DNA from: Coniochaeta sp. PMI_546 | Lineage: Eukaryota > Ascomycota > Sordariomycetes > Coniochaetales > Coniochaetaceae | Assembly: GCA_021432605.1 (NCBI GenBank) | Contig: MU271150.1 | Location: forward strand, 1,736,001-1,800,000 | Direction of reading: 5' to 3' | Length of the DNA stretch: 64,000 nucleotides | Part shown: in pieces, positions 1 through 11,961 of the stretch | Numbering within the stretch: the first letter of the stretch is position 1 | How the letters are laid out: each line of letters starts with the position of its first letter | Notes under the pieces: model-generated | Database searches by the model: none | Told to the model about the DNA's origin: nothing | Seen by the model: the letters and a program-made list of their open reading frames with translations, nothing else | Program-made: the position numbers and the translations under genes

Positions 1-577
1 TGGCCGGACGCATGATCTTCTTTCCGTTAATGTCGTAGCCGATGTGCGGGTACTGGTCGTAGAAACTCAAGGGGATGTCGCCGATGGTGTTTTCGGGTGC
101 TTGCGCGTCGCTGTCGTCTGAGTCGTAGACAGGATCGATCTCAGGGTAGACATAGCGCTCGTTGCCATTGGCGTCTGTTTCAACTCTGTAGTTTGGCCGA
201 TCGTCGTCGTCGTTATGGCCTCGCGCATCCTCCACCGTCAGGTCGTCGTCCTTGTCCTTGGGCTCTGCGCCGGGTTCTATCTTCTCCTTGAGGAGTTTTT
301 GAATGGCAGCATCGACTTCTTCCTCATCGGAAGGTATATCGTCGCTGAGTAGGGCCTCGTCATCTTCCTCCTCCTCAGCTTCGCTCGCATCGTTGTCGCC
401 GTCGTCCTCCTCATCTTCCTCGTCTGTGCTCACGGCCTCGAATTCATCCTCGCTTTGAGAAAGCGCGCCGTCGAAATCAAGGTCATTGAGCTCATCGTCG
501 GACACTTCCTCTTGGACAGAGGCTTTCCTCTTCTTGTCTGCGGATTTCGGCGCCATTGATGCTGATTTACTGGGCAT
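1..577 (-). CDS. ERB1: Ribosome biogenesis protein ERB1 (BOP1), N-terminal part, runs off the window
   Basis: Reading the minus strand from ATG at 577-575 gives about 192 uninterrupted codons to the window edge. The N-terminus is lysine-rich (two Met at positions 1 and 8), followed by a long Asp/Glu/Ser-rich acidic stretch. Near the edge comes a block containing [18 protein letters not shown] and then NGKKIMRP, which I recognise as the start of the BOP1NT domain of ERB1/BOP1. ERB1 is a component of the nucleolar PeBoW/NOP7 complex (with NOP7 and YTM1) needed for 27S pre-rRNA processing and 60S subunit assembly. The C-terminal WD40 propeller lies outside the window. No intron is seen in this part. 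The start is the first ATG of the open frame; the second in-frame ATG at 556 is an alternative. Confidence 0.9.
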   Translation of the reverse strand, partial: MPSKSASMAPKSADKKRKASVQEEVSDDELNDLDFDGALSQSEDEFEAVSTDEEDEEDDGDNDASEAEEEEDDEALLSDDIPSDEEEVDAAIQKLLKEKIEPGAEPKDKDDDLTVEDARGHNDDDDRPNYRVETDANGNERYVYPEIDPVYDSDDSDAQAPENTIGDIPLSFYDQYPHIGYDINGKKIMRPA

Positions 578-1419
578 TTTGTAATGCTTGGTGCTTGAGA
601 TCCTCTGCCAGCAAATGTTCATAAGCCTTGTTTCTTCCTCTTCCCTAACTTTTTTTTTCTGCCGATATCAAGCCAAGTGGGGTGCCGCTCTCACCGCTCG
701 CAATTCCCCTTCGTCGTTTCCATTGAATCCACGCAGTCCAAGAGCCCTGTATTTAGCCATTTTCTGGTTGCAAGAATAGTCCTCCAGGCAAGGAATTATC
801 TTTCCTGCAGATCACCCAATCGATCGAGCAGCTCGGAGACTTTTTTTGGAGAGGGAAGGAGGAAATCTCCCCGATTGCCCTCACTTAGCATAATATGCTC
901 GTTCGCACGTGCGTTGCCGCCTAGGATCACCAGATACGTCTTCACAAAGAACCAGAGCAGGGCCAAAGAGGTGCCTACGACATATTCTCTATTAAGTAAT
1001 GCAAATATCAATCGAGTACAATTCAATTCATTTCTTCCCCCAGTGTCTCGATTCTCCCAGTTCCGTCTCCGGATCTACGCTCCTCAATTGTGACTCTGTG
1101 GGAAGTCTCTCGGCGGTAACCAAGTAGACCTAGCACCTTGATTGCTAGTACTTCGAATCCTTCAACGTCTTTGGCTACATTAACCTAAGACACGCCATCT
1201 TTCTGCCTTGGCCCAATCTCGCTTTTTGCTCTTCGACGGAATCGCTCTTCAGACATACGCGACACCCGTTATTGATCGCGGTCGCCAGTGTCATCCTGCG
1301 TGCCGCGCCGCTTGTTTAGAAACATTCACCTTGTCCAGTCGTGGCATTGAGGTCTTGTGGAATCGTGCTGTCTGTACATCGTCGTCTCGTCGCACTCGTC
1401 GTCTCTACCGGTCACCGTC
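578..1419. other. Intergenic region between ERB1 and the Zn2Cys6 regulator (divergent promoters)
   Basis: The two flanking genes diverge, so this 840 bp stretch must hold both promoters. It has pyrimidine-rich tracts (for example a T-run near 650-660 and another near 841-847). Open frames here (677-1093 + and 796-1026 -) show no recognisable protein. I see no other feature. Confidence 0.5.
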
Positions 1420-2868
1420 ATGGGTCATCCAGCTCCGAGAAGCCCCGGGGCAGAGGGCCCCAAACGCCGTGCTTGTGACGAATGCCGTATGTAGACAAAC
1501 CATTGAGTCTCCACCTCATGACCCTTTAAAACTAAAAGCTGTGTAGGATCTCGAAAGCTCGCCTGTACTAAGGAGGCCGATGGCTGCTCTCGATGTAAGC
1601 GCGATGGAGTGCGCTGTCACTACTCGCAACAGAAGCAGATGGGTCGCCCAAGGAAGGTGAAGCGACCGCAGGAGACCGTTCATGTCGAAGAGGTGCCCGA
1701 GAGCCGCCACCCCGTCATCATGCCTGCCAGCGACAGTGCGATGGATCTCGACCTGGACCTGGACCTAGCCTTCTTCGACATGAACGACGTCAGTTTCCTG
1801 GACCTCATGGGATCCGACTACTTGGTAACGAACAACACACCTGCTCAGACGGCGGCCCCGCCACCAAAACAACCAGCCCGTCAGACTCGCTCTCCAGGAG
1901 TATGGCAGATGATGACTGCCGGGCACCTGGCGCACGATATCAACTTCGACAACCACACAGAAGCCCAAGCCTTATCCGAAGAGTTCAGCCTAGAGGAAGC
2001 CGCCGAGATCATGGCCGCAGAGATCCCAGAGATTACAAGTCTGCCGGCTCTATCACCACCGCAACAATCATCCGCCAGCTCGGAGCATCCCTCTCCCTCC
2101 ACACACCAACCCAACATATGCAGCTGTCTCGCCTCCCTCTACCTAGCCCTCGACTCCCTCCAACACCTACCCAAAGACGCCTGCTCGGCAATACGCGTCG
2201 CCCGCTCCGCCTCCAAATCAGCATACAACGCCATCTCCTGCCCCGTCTGCTCGACACCACCCCTCGACCCGACAGAAACCAGCAGCCACCCACCCATCCA
2301 ATCCCTCCAAAACATGATGATGCTCGGCGCCCTCCTCCCCTCCCTCTCAAACGCCTACAAGACCATCCTCCGCATGGTCGACGAGGAGGCCCACGCGGCC
2401 AACCTGGCCTCCCGCAGGATAACCTTCGACCTCTCCGCCTACGGCGGCCTGTGGGGGTCCCTGGGGACCGACAACATGTGCGGCGCGGCCGACAACATCA
2501 ACGGCCGCGAGCTCGAGCCGGCCATGTGGCGGCTCATCGTCCGGGCCCTGCTGAAGATCGACGTCTACGGGCTGAGCGACTGCACGCCCGCCTGGGAAGG
2601 GCCGGGGCCCGACAGGACCGGGGCCGGGGCCGCCGCCGCCGCCTCCGCGCCGCTGTGGCAGCCGGGCCTGAAGGACATCATCCAGATGATGGAGGAGAGG
2701 AGCCGGAGCCGGCACGAGCAGATCGACGCCCTTGTCGCCGCGGGCGCGCTGCGGATCGACGGGCGGTGCGAGTATGTGCCGCTTGAGAACGGGACGGGGG
2801 ATAAGCCGACTTGTTTTAGGATTATTGATATAGCGAAGAAGTCGATGCAGTCGTTGGTCATTCCGTGA
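1420..2868 (+). CDS. Zn(II)2Cys6 fungal transcription factor
   Basis: Two exons, 1420-1486 and 1547-2868, with a 60 bp intron (GTATGT...TAG) that splits the zinc-cluster codons; the joined product is about 462 aa. The spliced N-terminus gives CDECRSRKLACTKEADGC then SRCKRDGVRCHY: six cysteines with the C-x2-C-x6-C spacing of a GAL4-type binuclear cluster, residues about 20-47. A basic linker with MGRPRK follows. An acidic DLDLDLD stretch and a Pro/Ser/Thr-rich middle come next, then a C-terminal region with CSCLASLYLALDSLQHLP and MVDEEAHAANLA, typical of uncharacterised fungal regulators of this size. Function: DNA-binding transcriptional regulator in the nucleus; target genes cannot be read from the sequence. 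It is not next to an obvious biosynthetic cluster. Confidence 0.85.
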
Positions 2869-3535
2869 GTCGGCTGGGGTAGAGTGTGTGTTTCTGTTGG
2901 CGGGAGAGAGGGCGGTGTCATGAACTGCTGATGACTTGGCTTTCGCGGACTGGATTTGCGACTGTGTGGTATCGCAGAGTCAGTACAAAGGGGAATTCCA
3001 ACCTTGGGATATCAAGATGCTTGTTTACTTTGATGATATTGCGGACGCCCATGAGACTCGAGCATATTATACCTACTTACCATAAGATCTCTCGTGTCAC
3101 CGTAGTGACTAGAGGGTTACACAATACGATACTTCAACAGGAAACTCGATACGCAACTTATGTAGTTGTATCCATGGTTTGATGCTGGAATCCATGGTAA
3201 GAAGAACTGAGGAGGGCCACGTGTCATTGCGCTTATATCTGACCCTCATCACAGGCGCATGGGCACCGCAGCAAAGAGCAAAACGTACGACACCAGGGAT
3301 TCCCTGGTGGTCGTCCACCCGTGTACTCATCTGGCACTCATCTTCTCATCTATGGGTTGGCGGACGGGATCCCGAGTTTCCCAGCAAGTCAATTCCTCTG
3401 GTACAAAGCACGCCGAACTTGGAAGCTCGTGAGCCTAGAAAGTCAAAATATGGGAGGGATGCTTTGAGGTCGGAAGGACTGGCCTCCATGGTTGAGACGA
3501 AAGCTGGTTCAGGCCTACTGGTCCGAGATTCAAGT
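2869..3535. other. Intergenic, convergent 3' regions
   Basis: The transcription factor and the APH-like gene converge here. ORFs on the plus strand (for example 3179-3763) overlap the APH coding region on the opposite strand and look like shadows. Nothing else is seen. Confidence 0.4.
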
Positions 3536-4514
3536 CTACAAGTACCGTCCTGTCGAAAGTCCGTAAGCTATAGCCGCTTTCTGCCTCGCCATCTTGTCAT
3601 GCCTATCGGACAACTTCGACAGCACCATTTCCACAAAGCCATCATGAGGGTTCTGCTCCTGCAGAGCCGCCTGCTCGAAGCCGACAGGATACACACCCGC
3701 GCAGCCCCAGTCAACAAGCCACACCTTACCCCCCGAGTCCAGGACCAGATTCCGTTCTGCTAAGTCTTGGTGTGTCAATACGAGGTCCTGGAAGTGGAAT
3801 TTCGGGGCCGTCGCGGGGATCTGCCGTACTTGGATGCAGACGTCGACTTTGTGATTGAGCCAGTCTTGGAGCTCCTGCACCGTTTTGAACGGCCCGGCGC
3901 CGTAGTCCGTGAACCAGGGTCCCTGGCACTTCTCATCTGGGGAGCCAACCGGCCCAGGTGGCATATGATTGAGCTTGTGCGACTGCATCGTCTCGATCAT
4001 GTCGGCGACTTGCTGCGTGACGGACTCCTTCGCTTCCTGCTCGAGTGATGGCCAAGCCTCCTGGACCGTAGGTCCCGCGATATAGTCCATCACGATGAAG
4101 TGACCGTCTGTTTTCTTGCTTTTGTATAAGAGTGAGACTGAGGCGGTGAAAGCCCGGTGGACCTTGGGCACCGGAAGTCGGAGGGTTTCCAACGCGAAGA
4201 TCATGTTCCTCGCCTGAGGTGCGGCGAGAGTTGGTCCGCCCTTAAGGACAAGTGACTTTGAGATACGGACAACTTTGGTCATGCTGAACTGGTGGAGGCG
4301 CGGTGCAGTGTCGAAGAGCTCAACGAGCCTCTCGTCAGTCACCGAGTCAAGGACTTGGCCATCGAGGGGGAAGTCAATATCATCTTTAACTGACTCTGGC
4401 TACATCAGATGCGCGGCTATGTCAATAGACACTCTCATCTACATGCAAAACTTCACGTAGCAAGCTTACGTCTCGGAAAGGTCGGCAGAAGTCGTCCTCA
4501 TCAATCGCCTCCAC
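3536..4514 (-). CDS. Aminoglycoside phosphotransferase (APH)-family protein
   Basis: The open frame from 4399 down to the stop at 3536 encodes a kinase-like fold. A VVRISKSLVLKGG strand begins it, then a hinge FIVMDYIAG, and late in the protein the Brenner motif HQDLAERNLVLDSGG, followed by VWLVDWGCAG (the metal-binding D of the DxG equivalent). These are the catalytic and metal-binding signatures of the APH/choline-kinase-like superfamily, which phosphorylates small molecules; the substrate in fungi is unknown. There is no ATG in the main frame. A 70 bp intron (4400-4469, GTAAGC...TAG) joins it in phase to an upstream exon at 4514-4470 reading VEAIDEDDFCRPFRD. The true start lies further 5'; one possible but weak model starts at ATG 4615 with another small intron. 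The 5' end is therefore unresolved. Confidence 0.75.
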
Positions 4515-4841
4515 GCAAGGTCTTAGCCACCTTGACCGACAGCTGCGTGTACGGAATGATCATTTCGGCAAGGCGGTACGGCCCAAGGCAAACATCCGTA
4601 CCTTGGAAGGAGCATCACGAATTCTACTCTTATACATCAAGTATGAGCTTCCTGGGTGTCCTAGTACCCTCGCTCCAGCAGCTTGAGCTTAATACTAAGT
4701 TCGCTAGAAGGATTATTGATGACACCGTTCCCGTACCAGTGGATCACAAAACCTCCAGGGCTGTGACGACAATCTGTTGACCTCCAGCCCTTTATGCTAA
4801 CAAGCTTCCCCATGGGCCAGACTGTCTCAACCAAAGGTACG

Positions 4842-5486
4842 TTATCTCCGGTTCGCAGCTCTGCCACTCCTCTTCGTTTCCCCCTGTCCCAAGTACCTAC
4901 CCTGCGTGACGGGCCAAGGTCCCTCCGAAACACCTTTACTCCACGCCGAGGTCACGGCGCTTTCAATTTGCTGTTCCCAACCAGGAGGAATAAGGCCCAT
5001 CTCCACGAACAGATAGAACTGGTCCCTCACCCAGCCTGTGCAGCCTCTTCCGTCGCGGGTGAACTCGTACCTATGATGACCGGCGGCAATGATGCCGTCC
5101 AGGTAGTCTGCGACGCAGTGTCCTGGTATCGGGGGGATGGTAACAAGCTTGTGCCGCTTAGGGGTCAATTCGTACTCGTTGTAAACGATGTCGAGCCTTC
5201 CGATATATCCTTCCTGGCCTGGATATGCACCTGGTGAGATTTCGAGGCGGACGGATCTCCTGCCCGTTTGGAGGAAAATGCACCAGTGGTTCCCGCCATT
5301 CTCAAGAACAGAGCGGGCGACGAAGTGAACATGTGTGACGATTCGGTTGGAGTCTCGGATTCTGGCAACGGCATTATTTGGGACGTAATTAAGGGTGTCT
5401 ATGTTGTGCATCTCGAAGGATTGATGGGATTGAGACTGCCTTCCCTTCCCTTTCTTCGAAGACTCTGAACTGAAACAACATCCCAT
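4842..5486 (-). CDS. DUF7770-family protein with an N-terminal MGCC acylation motif
   Basis: A single open frame of 214 aa starts at ATG 5486. The body contains HVHFVARSVLENGGNHWCIF, SVRLEISPGAYPGQEG and GRLDIVYNEYELT, the pattern I associate with the fungal DUF7770 family (function unknown, often expanded in Sordariomycetes and Eurotiomycetes). The first six residues MGCCFS are a classic dual lipidation signal: Gly2 for N-myristoylation and Cys3/Cys4 for palmitoylation, so membrane anchoring is inferred. The C-terminus after WPVTQGRYLG is basic and poorly conserved; a cryptic donor (GTAGGT) occurs there, so the last about 20 residues could differ if spliced. It lies upstream of and is co-oriented with the APH-like gene, with about 230-330 bp between them. 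Confidence 0.75.
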   Translation of the reverse strand: MGCCFSSESSKKGKGRQSQSHQSFEMHNIDTLNYVPNNAVARIRDSNRIVTHVHFVARSVLENGGNHWCIFLQTGRRSVRLEISPGAYPGQEGYIGRLDIVYNEYELTPKRHKLVTIPPIPGHCVADYLDGIIAAGHHRYEFTRDGRGCTGWVRDQFYLFVEMGLIPPGWEQQIESAVTSAWSKGVSEGPWPVTQGRYLGQGETKRSGRAANRR

Positions 5487-6700
5487 GATGGATGGCTAAG
5501 GTTCAAGTTTTTAAGGAATCAGATATACAGTAAAGATCAACGCAGTCGGGCTGGGCGGGACAAGAAGCAAGTGAGCATTCGTGCATCAAGCAATGCTGTA
5601 CCCCTCCTCTGCTTCATCTTCAACATCTCCTTTATATGAGAATTGATTCTTATCCCGGCGAGCATTGATCCGTTGCGCCACGATTAGGGGCATGTTGCTA
5701 ATATCGGCTCATGGCCTTTCGAACGGCCAACTGAAAGTGTCGGCCACCCTTGCGATTCACGATGGGACCTATTACGAGCCTTGCGGCCCGCTAGGTAGTG
5801 GCTGTTGGGTCTCATGTGTCTAAGATCGCGGGACATAAGAAACCAACACATATGAGATACGCGAGAATACGTCAATGCTTGAAGCCAAAAAGCGCTGCGG
5901 TGTGTCTAACTTTGGATCCAAAGCATAGGGGCCGCTTGCAGGGTTGCAAATTGTAGTACTTGCCTGGGTTGATGTTACGGGCAATACGCGCTGCTTGAGC
6001 GGCTGTACTGTGGTAACTCCCTGAAAACGAACGACAATTCGTTTCTGTCATAAATAGATGCGGAGGAAAGCCTGGGACTGCGCAGTCTACCAGTGGCTGG
6101 CGTCCTTGGTTGCCTTTTTATAGAGGTTATTTAAGCAGGGAGCACCTGGAGCTGACGTGACCAAGGCAACGTTCGTTCGCGCGCCGCGCCTGGTAGCAGG
6201 AGGCTCAGCCAAACTCCATTAAGCAGCGCTGTCTTCAACGACAGAAGACCATCATGAGGAAGTGCTTAAGGGGGCGAGCACAATGGGATCCTCGGCGACA
6301 AAGCACCAGAGGTCTAACAGTCGCTTCGACAGCGGTCTCCCCAGTCCCGAAGCAAGCGAACCACCTGGCGCCGTGTACCAGGACCACTGCTCGGTAATTG
6401 GGCATTGGAAATGTTTTCAAGGAATATTCTGGAGTCAATCGATCGCCGCAATGAAAACTTGAGACAGGAGTAAACTTGGCACGCCATGTCAAACCTTATT
6501 CGTGGCCAGCTGTCTAGTAAGTCGGATCAATATTATAGGGATTGACGCTTCTTATGCCCATGACCCGGAATCTGGCCTGGGGTTTACACTAGTGTACCGA
6601 CACAGTTGCAGATCTTGAGTCATGATTCAAATTCAGTTCTATCCGTTCCGCCGTTCCCTGTCTATAATCTTTTCCAACCCACCTACCCGAAAGCCTAATA
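5487..6700. other. Intergenic region, no gene recognised
   Basis: About 1.2 kb upstream of the DUF7770 gene and downstream of the rhodopsin-domain gene. Short ORFs (5684-5875, 6235-6492, 6262-6462) have no recognisable motifs. The composition is mixed with AT-richer segments. I see no repeat, tRNA or transposon signature. Confidence 0.4.
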
Positions 6701-8075
6701 TCACACATCCTTACGAGGATTTTCATAGTCAACCTCCCACTCAGTATTCTTGGAGATAATCATACGCCTGCTGTCGTTGCTCACCATGCTGTCGTGGTCC
6801 CCTGTCTCGACGTTGACATTATAAGCGGCCCCGTCCCAACGCGTGGCAGGTTGCGCCTGGTCCTGCTTCTCGGCCCCAGCGGGCTTGGAAGCGGTGGACA
6901 TCGAGCCCAGAGAAATATTGTAGCCCGGTTTCGTGGTACCCGGCGATGTCCGCGCTTGCGTCGGACCGCCGTAGTTGGTGTTCAAGGCAAACATGAACGG
7001 CCGGAGACAGGGGATCGTGGTGGCCACGACGGCGTAGCACAGCTCGATCTCGGCGCATACTGTTGCCAGCACGCCATCAAGCGAAGGGTCGGCACTGGCG
7101 AGCTCTAGGCCTTGATAATGGAGGCGAAGAGCGGCGGCCGCGATTACCCTGGTCAATTGGTAAGAAAAAAAAGCCCGCACTCGAGGTAATAGCGAGGATT
7201 CAGGGGCAACTAACGGAAGACGGAGACCAAAAGCAAAAACAACGACCATCTTCTTCTGCAGCGCGAGCTGAAGTCCATGTATGATGTATATGGCCATGAG
7301 GAACAGTACACCCTCCGAGAGGATGTCAAAAGAAATCACTGCTTGCCAGCGAGCAAACTAAAACTCGGTCAGTCCTACCACTCGGCCACGATACTCGGTA
7401 AACTCACCAGGCCCGGGCACTGGACCCCTACGAACAACCACGGCTCGGCGATTTGACAGCGTAAGCAAATAATCAAGACAGAGATAGTCGTCAATATAGC
7501 AGAGACACCAATAAAGACGTGGGACACGCGGTTGTGCGTCTTGTCAGGCGAGAGACGAATAAAGAGCAGGGCGGCAGAGAGCTTGGTCAGCCAGAGGGTC
7601 AGGACGTAGAATATGTCGCTGGAATAGGAGTACTTTATTTAGCAAGAACAGGTTAACCTCAAAACTCCTAAAGCTCCCGCAAGTATAAGGGACCATACCT
7701 TCTCCCAGATGACGAGGTCAGAGTCAGAGACGTCTTCTCCAGTCTTACCAAAACCATGAGACACGCCAGCGAAAACAAGGCCGGTCTGCACAACCATAAA
7801 GACCTGGCTTTCCGTCAGCCATAACGTCAAACCAGACAAGTAAGCATGAGTAGACTGACCATGGACAGGAGAGCCGCCACGTCGTCGCCGAAGAAGCGGT
7901 GGCGAAACTCGACCCGGATGAATAGTCTCAGCAAGACGGACACGAGAGCAAATATCAGGGCCAAGGAAGTTGCAATTATAACCACGCCGCCTTGGTCTGT
8001 CGGCGTTATGACGGTCAACGGCGGCGATTGACCAGGCAGGAGCGTCGGCTCAGGGAGATCTGTAGAATTGTCCAT
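6701..8075 (-). CDS. Rhodopsin-domain (PTH11-like) integral membrane protein
   Basis: The start is taken at ATG 8075 (MDNSTDLPEPTLLPGQ), giving a short extracellular N-terminus with an N-glycosylation sequon (NST) before the first membrane helix. Exons are about 8075-7862, a second one from the VFMVVQTGLVFAGVSHGFGK segment to VIWEK, 7632-7408 (SYSSDIFYVLTLWLTKLSAALLFIRL) and 7357-6701, separated by short introns (the 7407-7358 intron is clear). The order of segments FFGDD, GFGK, SDIFYVLTLWLTKLSAALLF and then CAEIELCYAVVATTIPCLRPF is that of the fungal Rhodopsin_dom family of seven-helix proteins. This family includes PTH11-related putative receptors, but no ligand is known for most members. 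The C-terminal tail is cytosolic and Ser/Thr-rich (SMSTASKPAG), ending RKDV. There is no CFEM domain. Confidence 0.8.
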
Positions 8076-9973
8076 GGCGACGGCCTTTGAGTGACAAACG
8101 GGACGAGAACGACCGCAGTCTGGAGGAGAGAAGGGCAGAAAACCAAACAAACATGCAAAGCAGATTTACCAAAGGCGCATTATCAATATCCAAGACCGAA
8201 AGACATGTTCACACTGCAAACAGCGAGAGGCTGGCTCTCAGCACAGCATATTCCCACGACGGGCGACACCAGGACTCAAGTGTCAGCAGTGAGGGAAATG
8301 ACAAGGGAAAGATACGGCCGGGCGCATGAAGGTATGGCGGCACATCAGCCACGAGATGCAGGGGTAACGGTTGAGATACTGGCTGTAGTGGCTGCGAACA
8401 GTGTGGTACCTGGAGCGATAGTGGTGATATTAAGCGTCGTCCACGGCATCCTGCTGTGCGTCGATGATACCGCTGCCCTGGGTCTACCAGACATTGTGCG
8501 ACGACCCCCCTATCGGGCTGTGCCGAAGGATTATCATCAACCAGCGACGCAGCTTGGCTTAGGTCTAATGGAGGTGAATGGTAGGAATGCCAACACCTCG
8601 AAATCAGCCAACTTGATACAGATCTTGCTTTCGTTCATGACATCTTCAGATCCATGACTATTTGGTCAATACCTCGGGTTCACAGAAGGTTCAAGCGAGG
8701 AACCTACGAAGTGCGATGCCATTGCGGTGATTGTGAGACATTTCGACGCCAGGCCTCGACAAGCTGAGGTTGTTGGTTAACCAGGGTGCCACGCTTGCTC
8801 TGGGGCAAGTGTCCAGTTTCGCCTAGATCCTACACTTCTTGCTCTTTGCAAGATAGCAAGGATGCCATGACCGCGACGAGGATATTTTGCGAGCCATCCC
8901 AGTCACGCAACCACCAGCCTGCAACTGGCCCTTCAACAGTTGATATCGCGAAGCTCCGTATCGCACGCTGAAATGCGCACAATATGCAGTCGAGGTAGAC
9001 TAGCGAAGCAGCTGAAGGACCCTTATCGTCCTCAAGAGACGAAACTGACAGGGATGGGCCGCCATGGGCTGATGACAGCCAGGACGCCGCATGGGATTGG
9101 TGGGGGAGGGGGTCTCTTGTCCCGTCTTTAGCGGTTGCAACCCCCACGATTCCATGGGCAAGGGAGAAACAAATGGCCAAGAAAGCTTATCGAAAATGCC
9201 AATATAGAAGAAGCTGGGGACCCTGTGGGGACTCGAGGGACCTTCCACGGCCTTGGACCTGGCGACTCGCAGAGACCAGATGCTGCGTGCCTCGCCCGTG
9301 GACGACGCCGGGCTCTGGTTTCTGTATCCAATACTGAACACGAATCGGCGAAGAAGGGTAATTGCTTCTGCAGGGACAGGAGAGGCATCGCTAGTATTGT
9401 CCTGATTGTGGTTCCCTCTAGCACTATCACATACATGGGGTGCCGTTTGGGAGCAGCCGGTAAGCTTACAACCGAGCCAACAGGGGTCTAGCGTCCGCGG
9501 AATGCTCCCCGTCCCGCACGGCGATGGGGGGCGCGGACCCTACCATCGACGTGCAGTAGCTCCAAAACCTCGGCAGATATTGGCTGGCGTTCATTGGCGT
9601 GTCTCCCTGCAGGTTTGACGAGACGGCCGAGTTTGTCGGTACGGCGAGTGGTGATATCAGGGTCGAGCCAGGGGCTGGCAACACACTCGAGTCCTCCGTC
9701 GGGGGTTGTACAAGGAGTTGGTAGGTAGACACCCCGTCGCCGACGGTCGGACCAGATCTGCTGCTTTCTCGAGCTTCCTGTCCTTCCTTTGTTTTCTCGC
9801 ATCGTCCTGCAACCACGTGTGTTCGTGTTGTGAGCGTGGGTCTCAACTTGTCGGCGCAGTCTTTTGCTTCCTGTTTCTGTTATTGTCTCTCTGGCTGTCC
9901 ATACCTGTTCTCCTTCTCAGCAAAGCCAATTGCTTTACAAGAGGATAGCGGTGACTTGGCTGCCATCAGCGAC
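8076..9973. other. Long intergenic region between the membrane protein and the permease
   Basis: About 1.9 kb between two divergent genes. Several overlapping ORFs on both strands (8091-8657 +, 9128-9436 -, 9135-9491 +, 9466-9846 -) are mutually exclusive shadows in GC-richer DNA and none shows a domain. The last 150 bp before 9974 are CT-rich, consistent with a fungal promoter and 5' UTR. Confidence 0.4.
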
Positions 9974-11961
9974 ATGGTGACGGTCTCGCAAAAGAAATCG
10001 GCCCTCGAGGTCAGCAGCAAGGCCGATGAGGTATTCGAGATGCAGCCAACCTCGCGGTTGGGCGGTACCAACAACGACGACCACGATATGCACATACTCG
10101 GCCGCGTCCAGCAATTGAACGTATGAGGAGGCCGCCGTCCCATCTCGAAACATTTTTGGACAGATTCAGGACTGACTTTCTTGTTCTCGGTCACAGCGAA
10201 ACTTCCGCTTCATCTCGACCCTTGGCTTCGCCTGCACGCTCATGAGCACCTGGGAGATCGCCCTGATGTAGGTCCTCCCTGTGCTTGCAATTGAGAACCC
10301 AACTCTTGAACAGGCATTGATCCGGTTCACTGGCTGATGACTCATGCGCAATTGCTACAGGACATGCAGCTTTGCTCTCATTAACGGCGGCACGGCCGGC
10401 TTGGTCTGGGGCTACTTCATTGTCTGGATCGGATACCTACTCGTCTTCGCCACCATCGCCGAGATGGCTTCCATGTACGTTCCGCCCATTCGCCCACTTA
10501 GCTGACTGTACTGATTGACGGCTCCGGCTAGTGCCCCAACGTCCGGTGGCCAGTATCACTGGGTATCAGAGTTTGCTCCTCCTGCCTCGCAAAGATTTGT
10601 TAGCTACATCGTGGGTATGGAAGCTTCACTTCCCCTTCAATTGACCATCGAGGCACTCTGGTTCTAAAATGCGCGCGTTGGCAGGCTGGATCTCGGTCCT
10701 GGGCTGGCAGACGGGCCTCGCCTCCCTAACCTTCCTCGTCGGCACCATGATCCAGGGGCTGGTCGCCCTCAACAACCCCGACTACATCCCCGAAGGCTGG
10801 CACGGCACCCTCCTCGTCATAGCCGTGACCGCCTTCTGCATAATCTTCAACACCTTCCTCGCCAAGCGCCTGCCCATGGTCGAGGGCCTCGTCCTCATCG
10901 TCCACATCCTCGGCTTCTTCGCCGTGTTGATACCCCTCTGGGTACTGGCCCCTCGCGCCTCGGCCTCGGACGTCTTCACCACCCTGCTCAACCTCGGCGG
11001 CTGGAGCACCACCGGCCTCGCCTTCATGGTTGGTCTGCTCTCGCCCGTCTACACGCTCATCGGCGCCGACTCGGCCGTCCACATGTCTGAAGAGATCCAC
11101 GACGCGTCCATTGTGCTGCCCAAGGCCATCATGTGGGCTGCCGGCGTCAATGGCACGCTTGGTTGGGTCATGATAATCACTTTTGCGTTCACTCTCGGTG
11201 ACCTCTTTGCGATTCTCGACACGCCGACCGGTTATCCGTTTATCCAGGTCTTTTACAACGCCACCAACTCCTATGCTGGCACATCCATCATGACAGCAAT
11301 CATCATCGTCAACATCACCTCGGCTTGTATTTCCACCGTTGCCACTGCCTCGCGGCAGACCTGGTCGTTTGCTCGTGATCAAGGCCTGCCTTTCTCAGGT
11401 GTTCTCAGCCATGTAAGTCTTTACCCCCAGAAGACCCCTTTTTCTTCTCTCTCTCCCCGAGAATGCCTCGGTGGCCATATGATGTGCGCTGGCGCTAACC
11501 CTCGCCTTTTTTCTCTGTGAATGTAGGTCAAGCCTGGCTGGAACATTCCGCTTAACTCGGTCATTCTTACCTTCGTCATCACGACCCTCCTCTCCCTCAT
11601 CAACATCGGCTCTACCGTGGCTTTCAACGCCATCGGCTCGCTGGCCGTTAGCGCCCTCCTGGGCACCTACATCATATCCTTCACGTGCCTGGTGCTGAGG
11701 AGGTTCCGGGGCCCTCTCCCGCCGCGGCGGTGGTCGCTGGGTGCGGCCGGCATCTTTGTGAACGTCGGCGCCATCTGCTTCCTCTTGGTCGTGTGGGTCT
11801 TCATCTTCTTCCCCGTGGAGGCCGTCGTCGAGCCGTCGACCATGAACTGGAATGTCGTCATGTTCTGCGGCACCATGATCTTTGCCGTGGTCTACTACTT
11901 CGTCTGGGGCAAGAAGACATACACGTCTCCCGTCGATCTGGTCAAGAGGAGCGCGGATTGA
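9974..11961 (+). CDS. Choline/GABA-type amino acid permease (APC superfamily)
   Basis: Six exons (9974-10120, 10197-10267, 10361-10474, 10532-10614, 10685-11412, 11527-11961) keep phase and encode about 525 aa. After a hydrophilic N-terminus the protein reads RNFRFISTLGFACTLMSTWE, then a first helix pair with NGGTAGLVWGYFIVW, MASIAPTSGGQYHWVSEFAP, GADSAVHMSEEIHDAS and SRQTWSFARDQGLPFS. These are hallmark blocks of the fungal choline/GABA/amino-acid transporter branch (HNM1, UGA4, BIO5-like). About 12 membrane segments are visible, placing it in the plasma membrane or vacuole. The substrate (choline, GABA, polyamine or biotin precursor) cannot be decided. The next gene downstream is a P450, but no other pathway genes flank them, so a shared pathway is not supported. 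Confidence 0.88.

Noticed and set aside
3179-3763. 194-aa plus-strand ORF
   Set aside because: Overlaps the conserved APH catalytic region on the other strand and has no motif of its own.
8091-8657. 188-aa plus-strand ORF in the membrane-protein promoter
   Set aside because: No domain, overlaps the start of the rhodopsin-domain gene and has no supporting context.
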